DNA of 64,000 bases from Ascarosepion bandense (Eukaryota; Mollusca; Cephalopoda; Sepiida; Sepiidae). The translations under genes and the position numbers were made by a program. The notes under the pieces are model-generated. The model ran no database searches and was not told where the DNA came from. It saw only the letters and a list, made by a program, of their open reading frames with translations. Shown here piece by piece: positions 56,177 to 64,000 of the stretch (position 1 is its first letter; each line of letters begins with the position of its first letter). The stretch is taken from assembly GCA_037127315.1 (NCBI GenBank), contig JBBBDQ010000420.1:1461501-1525500 (forward strand). Reading direction: 5' to 3'.

Positions 56177-56405
56177 CGCTCATTCATTATGAATTGGAGC
56201 ACACTGGCTGTTGGGTTGGTATAATGATAATATATACGCTAAAAAGTCTGCCTTCTTCTACCGAGCACCTGTAGCCCAGAGGTAGAATCGCCGACTGACG
56301 CCAATTCCTTCGGGTTTCGATCCTGGCTTAAAAGCAATCGGAGTCTAAGCCGTACTGATGAGCTGTGATACAGCGAAACAGATCTGTCTGCGGATGACTA
56401 TATAT
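56177..56405 (+). mobile_element. tRNA-like, hammerhead-bearing repeat family B (best copy)
   Basis: From tcgctcattcattatgaatt to gcggatgactatatata, with (TA)n on both sides. The tRNA-like block (gtagcccagaggtagaatcg, gggtttcgatcctgg) lies in the middle third. The ribozyme is fully conserved (next entry). Confidence 0.9.
56350..56393 (+). ncRNA. type I hammerhead ribozyme
   Basis: Helix I CCGTA (56,350-56,354) with TGCGG (56,389-56,393, one GU pair); CTGATGA (56,355-56,361); helix II GCTGT/ACAGC with a GAT loop; GAAA (56,375-56,378); helix III ACA/TGT closed by GATC; cleavage triplet GTC (56,386-56,388). Every conserved core base is present. Predicted cut after 56,388. Confidence 0.85.
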
Positions 56406-56510
56406 ATCTCTCTCCTCCTATGTGACCCTTCACCCTCCTCTCATAGTAAGCCCCTACGCACCAATGGTAGTACTGCTTTGGTTGGGGTGAAATGATTAAA
56501 ATAAATGTAA
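56406..56510 (+). repeat. CR1/Jockey-type LINE 3' tail
   Basis: cctcctatgtgaccc, then caatggtagtactgctttgg and ttggggtgaaatgattaaa; only the last 100 bp of the LINE. Confidence 0.75.
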
Positions 56511-57708
56511 CAGATTGTTTGCACACTGAGTAGTGCCATCTATTTGTGCCAAACTTAAATGTAATATGGATTATATCTCGATGTAACTATTCCATGTGGA
56601 ACAATTTTTATGATTATACATGAGCGAACACTTTGTAAGCCATATTTCGTTGCAAGATTAATCTTCACCCATGCATTGGCATGGGGCATTGCTAATAATC
56701 TCAGTCGGCAGTGTTCGAATTTAGATGAAAACTTGGTTTTCGAGGTACTACAAAGACGTCGAAAGATGGATGACCTTATGCAAAAGCGTAGCTGAATACG
56801 TATAAGAAAACGCTAGGTAGGTAACAATGTAAAGAAAAAAGTAAAAAAAAAAAACGAAAAAATAAACACGCGTTATTAATAAATCATGTAGGTAAAACAT
56901 CTAAGGCGCTGATCTGACACGCTGCGAGACAAATTCTTTAAAAAGACAATTCTTTTCGCTCATTAGTTGAAAGCCTAAGAAGTTATCTTACCTGGATACG
57001 GTGCCGTGTGGTTAATGGACTGTGACTAATAACAGGTGACTCCCGCATAGAATCAACATAGCTATAATAAAGTCTTTGTTGCGTTGAAGCGAAACCTTGT
57101 CCTCAAGCGTCGTTCCACAAGCAACCTAATCTACACGTCTCCTTAAAGCTAAACTAGCAACCGACTAATCTATATTCACTTACCTCTTTCTTAATAACCC
57201 GTACATCTCGCCCATATTAACGTTACTTGTTTTGTTTGGCTAGCTTCATTTTTATCAGCTTTCTTCTTTATCTGTGCTTGTGACCTTTTACTTACACGTC
57301 TGGAGGGTTCTATACGAGCAATAGTAGCAATGTCCCGTGAAAAGCAAATGGATGACTTTGCGCGTGCGCATTACTATTTCTCACAGCTGCAAGTCATCAG
57401 TGCTACTCGCCCGCCCGCCCCAAAGGTTCCACACCGTGCAATGCAATAGTGAAAGAATAAAGACAGTCTCTTTAGTTATCATTTTATTTTTCATTTGTTT
57501 TCCTCGCATCTTTGGAAGAAACGAGCACGTACTGTCAACAACGCCTGACGTCTTTAATATCATTGATTTGCTTTAATGTTCGACTTCATTTTGACATCTT
57601 AATGGTCAACGGGTTTCATGTTTTCTTTATTTCATACATTTCTTGTAAGTTTATACTCCACCTCTGTCTGTCTATCTCTTTCTCATTTTTCCCTCATTCT
57701 ACCTCTCT

Positions 57709-57710
<2 letters not shown>
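56511..57710. other. unassigned stretch
   Basis: A 61-codon frame (56,610-56,795) ends in VLQRRRKMDDLMQKRS but matches nothing I know. A small GC-rich patch (cgcccgcccgcccc, about 57,408-57,421) is unusual here, without a supported gene. Confidence 0.35.
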
Positions 57711-57760
<50 letters not shown>

Positions 57761-57763
<3 letters not shown>

Positions 57764-57804
57764 CAGACAAAACTGTTTCGCTATATCACAGCTCATCAGT
57801 ACCG
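57761..57804 (-). ncRNA. hammerhead ribozyme candidate (family B, minus copy)
   Basis: CTGATGA (57,799-57,793), helix II gctgt/atagc, GAAA (57,779-57,776), helix III aca/tgt and GTC (57,768-57,766) are all present. Helix I has one mismatch. Confidence 0.75.
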
Positions 57805-57963
57805 TTAGATTCCGATTGCTTTTAACCCAGGATTGAAACCCGACCGATTCTACCTCTGGGTTATGGGCTCTCGGTAGAAAAAGGCAGACTTTTTATCGTG
57901 TATATTTTCATTATACACGCCCAATAGCCAGAGTGCTCTAATTCATTACAGAATGAGCGATGC

Positions 57964-57967
<4 letters not shown>
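57761..57967 (-). mobile_element. tRNA-like, hammerhead-bearing repeat family B, minus copy
   Basis: Complete on the minus strand from tgtacgcatcgctcattctg to gtctgcgg, with (TA)n on both sides. The tRNA-like part has a deletion between anticodon region and B box. Confidence 0.88.
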
Positions 57968-58010
<43 letters not shown>

Positions 58011-58029
58011 ATGAGATGGAGAGAAAGAG

Positions 58030-58093
<64 letters not shown>

Positions 58094-58172
58094 CTATAGG
58101 GAGATGGTTAATGTTTATAATCTTCCACTGTCTGTTTTTCTCTTTCTCATTTTTCCCTCACTCTACTTCTCT

Positions 58173-58229
<57 letters not shown>

Positions 58230-58357
58230 AGTGAGTACAGAACGAGGAAATAAATTTTTTTTTCCCGTCCAAAACATTAATTTAAAACATATATATCGAT
58301 ATACGTGTATAGAGCTGTGAATAAACAGCGGGTGATTACAACTCTTGCTTTTTTCTC

Positions 58358-58390
58358 CTGACGAAATGTTGGAAACCCAAAGTTGAAACA
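58358..58390 (+). ncRNA. hammerhead-like core, PLE type
   Basis: CTGACGA (58,358-58,364), a ttgg/ccaa-type helix and GAAAC (from 58,385). No clear cleavage triplet. Confidence 0.35.
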
Positions 58391-58449
58391 AACATGATTG
58401 TAGAGTTGAGGACATATATAGAAAAAAGTATGTACATGTTCTATAACAT

Positions 58450-58475
58450 AATTTATAATAAATATATATAGATAT

Positions 58476-58511
<36 letters not shown>

Positions 58512-59220
58512 TGTGAGAGAGAAAGAAAGAAAGAGAGATGGAGAGAAAGAGTAATTTTATATATATATATATCTATATATATATATATATTGTTGCTATA
58601 GTGAGATGGTTAATGTTTCTTTGGTTCGGCCTTGTGTCATACATAACTGAACTCTCTACAGATTAGAAGTTTTATCCAGAATTATCATTAGAATTATTGA
58701 AGCTATGGGGTACGTGTTCTTTTCAACTGTTGTGGGTCACAAGTGATGTAGTAGGGATGGTTAAGGTATATTGGTTCGGCCTTGTGTCAGACTTAATCGA
58801 ACTTCCTACATCTTACATGATTTATGCATAATTATCATCAGCATTATTAGAAGGTTATTATCAGAAGGTTGTGTGTCGGCAGGGAGGAATATGTGGAATT
58901 GTGTGGTATAGTGTAAGAATAAAAATATATATTTTGTATGTTAAAATAGAAATTTATTAAAAGAAAAGAATAACAAGAATTCGTAGAAATTAATGTTCAA
59001 TGAGAACGTTAAGTGTATCAACAGTTGTAGAAAATTTTCAGAGTACGTGCGTATGTATGTGTTTGTTTGGTAGGAATAGTTTTGGATGGAGAAGAAACGG
59101 CTTCAAGGTGAATCCCAAACGGATCCTATTAATATTAAATGCTAAAAATTAAATATTAAAAGTAATACAGACAGAAGTCTCAAGGTAATGAAAATTATTT
59201 ATTTAAAGAGCCAATAGTTA
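58450..59220. other. microsatellites and a repeated 150-bp segment
   Basis: (GATA)n/(GA)n at 58,465-58,515, then ttggttcggccttgtgtca at 58,620 and 58,770 (a direct repeat). Related to 32.9 kb in complement. Otherwise unassigned. Confidence 0.5.
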
Positions 59221-59971
59221 TCTAATCTAAACTTATTTATAAATGGAACTTTGTCTTTGTGTGTGTATGTATGTGTGTGTGTCTGTGTGCCTGTGTGTGT
59301 GTGTGTGCGTCTGTTACCTATAGACTCCGAAATAGCTAAACCGATTTTCTTGAAAATTTACACAGTTGTACTATAAGCGTCTGCGAGTGTTCTTAGCTAG
59401 GATTTGTGTCGAGGTACCCCCGATAAATATCGAAAATCGATAATCGAAAAATCGGGTCATAGAAGGAGTGGTCCGATTTTAATCAAATTTGATAGACTCA
59501 TAAACAAAGACATAAGAAACGATATTCAGAAGTTTCAAGGTTGCAGTTATTACAATAGTGCAGAAAATCAATAATATATATATATAAAAAGCAAGATGTT
59601 TGTGTGTGTGTCTGTTTATCTGCCTGTATGTCTGTATTTTTTTCCGCCCTTTTATTTTACTTTTTGCTTCGGGTTTAGCTCTAAGTAGGTATAATTGTAG
59701 TTCTTAGTCTCAGCCATGATACTATTTACTCAGAGGACTTAGACTTCAAAATTCAGTTTACGATGAAAAATCTTATTTGATATCGATACCAGGAAATGAA
59801 GATTTGACTTACATCCATTCATTTTTCTTTCAGTCTACGGTTTCGCTTTAACTGGAAACAACTATTGCTTTTTAGTCTTTTGTGCCAACGCCCAAAGAGT
59901 TTGAGCTCCAGAACCATGGATTAGCTTTAAAGCTTTCATTACACCCGAGCAACGCTGGGCTATACTGCTAG
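59221..59971 (+). mobile_element. Helitron-like non-autonomous element, second full copy
   Basis: 751 bp. TCTAATCTAAACTT start after an A; 3' hairpin cccg/(c)tggg, then CTAG followed by T. High similarity to 39,768-40,540 throughout, including ttcttgaaaatttacacag and cgaaaatcgataatcgaaaa. Noncoding. Confidence 0.8.
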
Positions 59972-60140
59972 TTATTTATAAAAAAGATTCAAATATTAAA
60001 AAACGTATGGCTATTTCAACGAGTGAATTTAACACTTGCCTCTTCAGTGAAACCAAGACATGGCAAACTTTAATGTTTTGTGTGTGTTGGGGGAAACGGT
60101 ATAAATTAGCGAAAGTGAAAAGGAAAAGTGTGAAAAAAAT

Positions 60141-60142
<2 letters not shown>

Positions 60143-60175
<33 letters not shown>

Positions 60176-60178
60176 AGG
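60143..60178. repeat. (GAAA)n microsatellite
   Basis: Eight or nine tetranucleotide units. Confidence 0.9.
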
Positions 60179-60299
60179 GGAGAAAAATTAACGACAAAAA
60201 ATTTCAGTTTAGCTGACGGAACTAAGAAAGTGCCAGCTGGTGAGGTAATTTAAAATAGTTATATTTAAAAAAATTAAATATAAAATTTAAATATATATA

Positions 60300-60475
60300 T
60301 ATATTAAAAAGGATTAATTCAAGGATGTTGAATGACCATTTCGATATGAAATCCCCACAGGGGATAACACATCACCTCAGAAAAAAAAAAAGTATCGGGT
60401 TTTTGGAATTTACCTTCCTGCTTTTTCCGCTTGAATTAAAGTATCTGAATATATATATATATATATATATATAAA
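60300..60475 (+). repeat. PLE 3'-end repeat and (TA)n
   Basis: tatcgggtttttggaattta and ccttcctgctttttcc match 56,083-56,130; TA at 60,450-60,472. Confidence 0.55.
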
Positions 60476-60547
60476 TGATATGAGTCAAATATCGCACGGG
60501 CCCTTCAAGAGTTACTAAAGTTACAATTCAAAACTTATAATCTAAAA

Positions 60548-60825
60548 AGGATGTACGTTGTGGTGCAGTAAATTTCGACGTCTCGGAACGACAAATCGGT
60601 GAGCCGAATTCGAATTCCAGCTGAATTCCTTGCATTTACTTACACCCAAATACCCTTGGGAAAGGTATTAATCCGTCTCTTCCCTCCACTTATGAGTTAA
60701 ATAACTGGACAGATTGGGTTGTATAGCCTTGGCAGAAAGCAATGACAGCCTACTGCGGGATAACCTTCTGCCCAGACAGTCATGTCTTTTTCGCGTATCA
60801 CATATAGCACTTAACTGACTGAATC
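60548..60825 (+). repeat. tRNA-like SINE family A, full copy
   Basis: gatgtacgttgtggtgcagt, B-box-like gaattcgaattcc, body, shortened tail hairpin and cacttaactgactga end. Confidence 0.85.
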
Positions 60826-60849
60826 TAAAATATTACAATCTAGAAGGTG

Positions 60850-60853
<4 letters not shown>

Positions 60854-60926
<73 letters not shown>
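60854..60926. repeat. (TA)n(TG)n microsatellite
   Basis: TA to about 60,888 then TG to 60,925. Confidence 0.95.
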
Positions 60927-60928
<2 letters not shown>

Positions 60929-61499
60929 AAGAAACGAAAAAAATAACTGCGACATTCAAAACATTAATTTGAAACAGTGCTCAATATAAAAATAGATATT
61001 GTTCTTTCTATGTCGAAACAAAATGTGTTATTTTGTAGTAGTTTTTGATTTGTACATGTTCTAAAGTACAAATAATATATATATATATATATATATTGTC
61101 AACTTGCAGGAATTAAAATAGAACCTATGTATGAACACAAATGGATCATAAACACAACTAGTCATGAAATGCATTAGTTATACACAGAAATAAATTCAAT
61201 CAGATAATGCCAATCTAAAGAATGCCACAGTTAAAAGGAAAATTCTCAAAATGCCTCTGTCGAATCTTATCAAAATATAAATCTGTACTCCGGATTTTTT
61301 TTACCATATCTTCATTATTTCCAAGAATTACTGCTTTTCTAAGGTAGAATACATGACTTCAAAATTTTTCAAAATTAAAGAAAATACCTACCCAAAGCGG
61401 TCTTACGCCTTATTGAAATAAATTTGTTTAAAATATGAAGGTGTTTCCTTTTATTTTGTTAACCACTGTATATATTTAGTTATTGATAAATATAGATAT

Positions 61500-62870
61500 T
61501 GGTATGATCTGATTAGCTTGATAGTGTTGTCATGGAAAAACCACAAGAAATCGCAATAATTGTTGATTTTTTATCAGGTCTGAGCTTTCGACTTACATAA
61601 GCCATTATCAAAGGATGAACATTTAATGTTCAGTGAACATAGAACATTTAAATTATTATTAACAGAGTGGAGTTATACAGAGAAAATTTTAGCGGATGCC
61701 CCCACTATTACAAATTAGCAATCATAAAAAATCTACTACATCGTGCAAAAACCAACTCGTCTACAAAACACATCTTCCACAATGAACTAAAAAACAGACA
61801 CTCATCAACAATAATTTTCCTAATTATATAGTTGATGAACAAATACGACATTTCCTTACAAACCTGAACACGAAAAAAACAACACATGGTAATAGCCCAA
61901 CCAACCCCAAACATATCACTCTCTTATATCGTAGCCAAATGCACACCAACTACCAAATAGATGAAAATATCCTAAAAAAACTCATAAACACTAATATCTC
62001 TCCGACAGACCCAACAAAAGAATTAAATTTATCATATATTACGCTAAATCCACAACATCCAACTCAATCGTCCGCAACAACTCCTCCCCCACCGTTAGCG
62101 ATTTGCAAAAAAACAATATAGTGTATATATTTAAATGCCCCTTTCGAGAATGTATCTCTAACAAACTAAATAATACCTACATTGGACATACTACTAACTC
62201 GCTTTCGCGGAGACTTACATTGCACTTAAATGAAAATTCTAACATATTCCGACATTTAAAACACCACGGCTATCAACACACTTCTTAGGAAAACACTTGT
62301 TGAAAATACGTATATACTTAGACAATAATAAACGAAAACTTAAAATTCTAGAAGCTATCTACATCAAACAGTTTAAACCTAGCCTAAATAAAATAAATTT
62401 CGACACCTCTACTAACATACTTCAATGCCTATAATCGACAGGAGAGGTCATAGTTATTATACTTAGCCCCTATACCATAGTAGCAGCAGTTCCCAGATCA
62501 ATCCCTCATGCCACTATGCACTCAATTGACCAAAAACTCACTACCACCATTCCTTCTCGGCCTACAGCCATGTGCGACACAAAAAATGGACCTGTCTAAT
62601 TTTCTCTGTATAACTCCACTCTGTTAATAATAATTTAAATGTTCTATGTTCACTGAACATTAAATGTTCATCCTTTAATAATGGCATATGTAAGCCGAAA
62701 GCTTAGACCAGATAAAAAAATCAACAATTATTGCGATTTCTTGTCGTCTTTCCATGACAACACTATCAAGCTAATCAGATCATACGAACGGATCTTACGC
62801 AAAAATAGACAGAACTTGTCTATATTATTCAATGAAACCTGTATTAATGAAAAACTGCTGCCAAAATACA
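61500..62870 (+). mobile_element. Penelope-like element 3' half flanked by inverted terminal segments
   Basis: Inverted segments 61,500-61,690 and 62,598-62,790 share gatctgattagcttgatagt, aacatttaatgttcagtgaa and agagtggagttatacagaga in complement. Between them, broken frames give NYQIDENILKKLINTNISP (61,948-62,005), VYIFKCPFREC and TYIGHTTNSLSRRLTLHL (to about 62,235), and KLKILEAIYIKQFKPSLNKI (62,340-62,398), a dead GIY-YIG region. After the right segment, NLSILFNETCINEKLLPKYT (62,814-62,873) is a PLE N-terminus, as if a second copy began there. Confidence 0.75.
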
Positions 62871-62874
62871 CACA

Positions 62875-62893
<19 letters not shown>

Positions 62894-62906
<13 letters not shown>

Positions 62907-64000
62907 GTAATCAAAATTTTAAGACCACTTAAAAATCATTAAAAAGAAATATTTTTTTAAGGATAGATTTTAAACTTCTCCCACCTAACGTTACCAATAC
63001 TACAATATAAAAGGTTATAGAAACAAAAAGCTATATTCCAAATATTTTATTTAGAAATCTACATTTTTATGAAATGAGGCAATTTACACATGATCAAAAT
63101 TATAAGACCAGAGACAAAAATTCTACGAAATTGTACAAAAAGTGTATGAAAAGTGTATGAAAACATTCAACAACCAAATTTAATAATGAGTTCTACCTCC
63201 ACTGCTTTTGATGACTTCAGAAACTCTGTCAGGCATGCTAGAAATAAGCGTTTCCATTAAGATGCGGGGGATGTTGCTCCAGATTCTGAAAATGGCTTCA
63301 CGAAGTTAATTTTTTGTTGAATATTGTTTGCCATTTCGATAAACATCTCTTGTCATCCATCCTCAAACATTTTCAATTGGGTTCAAGTCTGGTGAGCATG
63401 CAGGATGTCCCATGAGATGGACCCCATTTTCTTGTCGAAAGGTCAAGGTCCGTCTTGCAGCGTGGATTGCAGCATTATTCTGTTGGAATAACCACCAATC
63501 CACACACCACCGATGGCCCTCCATCATCAATGGTGCATTTTGTAGCATGGTAACATAACCAGTCACTGTTTAACAACCCTGCACCACCTGGAGATCCATC
63601 GGCCCTCTGTAAGAAAAGGCACCCCATGGCATTAGGGACCCTCCACCACTATGATGTGTGGAGAACATTTCAGGAGGCATGTTTTTGTTATGCCAATATC
63701 GTTGGAAGCCATCAGGACCATCTGGATTGAATTTTTTCTCATCAGAAAACAGGACTTTCTTCCACTTCTCAACGTCCCATGTTTGGTATTCACAACCAAC
63801 TTTAAGCGGTCCACCTTGTGACGTGGAAGCAGCTGAGGAATTCGTTTACGCTTTTTATTTACCATGCCTTTTTTGTCGTAAGTGTCGTCTGATGGTTACG
63901 GGACTGCAATCAGCATCTGTGACTGCCTTAATTTGACTAGAAGAAAGTCCCCCCTCGTTCATAACAACCCGTCTTATTCTCTTACTCAATGCAGGAGAAT
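62894..64000 (-). pseudogene. Tc1-type transposase pseudogene, cut by window end
   Basis: Minus strand. SKRIRRVVMNEGGLSSSQIK and SPVTIRRHLRQKRHG are the N-terminal helix-turn-helix (63,975-63,855). After a +1 frameshift comes [19 protein letters not shown]; after another, [18 protein letters not shown] (first catalytic Asp) and [21 protein letters not shown] stop follows near 63,570, then WLFQQNNAAIHAARR, where the second catalytic Asp is Asn, and SPDLNPIEN (catalytic third acidic block). Further stops lie downstream. The terminal repeat near 62,905 (cgtaatcaaaattttaagac) has an internal partner near 63,090 (atgatcaaaattataagacc), an IR/DR-type arrangement. It lies beside a (TA)n(AC)n tract. 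The other end is beyond 64,000. Confidence 0.85.

Larger units (their letters stand above)
57712..58228. repeat. cluster of (TA)n tracts
   Basis: TA at 57,712-57,760, 57,968-57,995, 58,034-58,088 and 58,175-58,226, with a (GA)n patch at 57,996-58,010. The repeated flank ctctctcatttttccctcattctac precedes the first and last tracts, indicating duplication of tract plus flank. Confidence 0.9.

Noticed and set aside
56610..56795. Possible small host protein
   Set aside because: 61 codons, no homology I can recognise, no splice or promoter context.
57405..57425. CpG-island-like promoter
   Set aside because: Only about 20 bp of GC-rich repeats; no associated gene.

Overview
The window looks like intergenic DNA from a coleoid cephalopod, most likely an octopus. 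It is AT-rich and full of (TA)n, (AC)n and (GT)n tracts. It carries many copies of two tRNA-like short interspersed repeat families, several Penelope-like elements (PLEs) with GIY-YIG endonuclease domains, APE-type LINE fragments, Helitron-like elements, mariner/Tc1 fossils and two LTR retrotransposons. The species call is inference from repeat content. I found no convincing host gene, no intact tRNA or rRNA gene, and no bacterial-type feature.

Layout. 0-11 kb: decayed LINE and mariner pieces, fold-back repeats and a 260-bp tandem repeat. 11-24 kb: short interspersed repeats, two PLE remnants (13.3-14.2 and 21.2-22.2 kb), large inverted repeats, a Helitron-like element and CR1/Jockey-type LINE 3' ends. 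24-28 kb: more of the same repeats. 28,360-32,901: a young, apparently intact Ty3/gypsy-class LTR retrotransposon with gag and pol in separate frames, joined by a predicted -1 frameshift site. 33-41 kb: LINE endonuclease pieces, a decayed PLE reverse transcriptase, and a Helitron-like element inserted cleanly inside a LINE endonuclease frame. 41.5 and 49.2 kb: two copies of a composite 5S rRNA/tRNA-like SINE. 46.5-54.3 kb: an old gypsy element broken by two LINE insertions and one SINE, with a 33-bp minisatellite inside pol. 54-64 kb: PLE fragments, short interspersed repeats, a second full Helitron-like copy, a PLE with inverted terminal segments, and a Tc1 pseudogene running off the right edge.

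The most notable signal is in one tRNA-like short repeat family (family B). Its 3' end carries what reads as a complete type I hammerhead ribozyme: CUGAUGA and GAAA boxes, three paired helices and a GUC cleavage triplet. At least three copies keep it, and copies are bounded by (TA)n tracts, which suggests a retrozyme-like element carrying a pol III-type promoter. Other points of interest are a tRNA-Ser-like module and a cysteine-rich pol tail inside the LTRs of the young gypsy element, and a 3' tail shared by the 5S-derived SINE and a second, unrelated repeat family.
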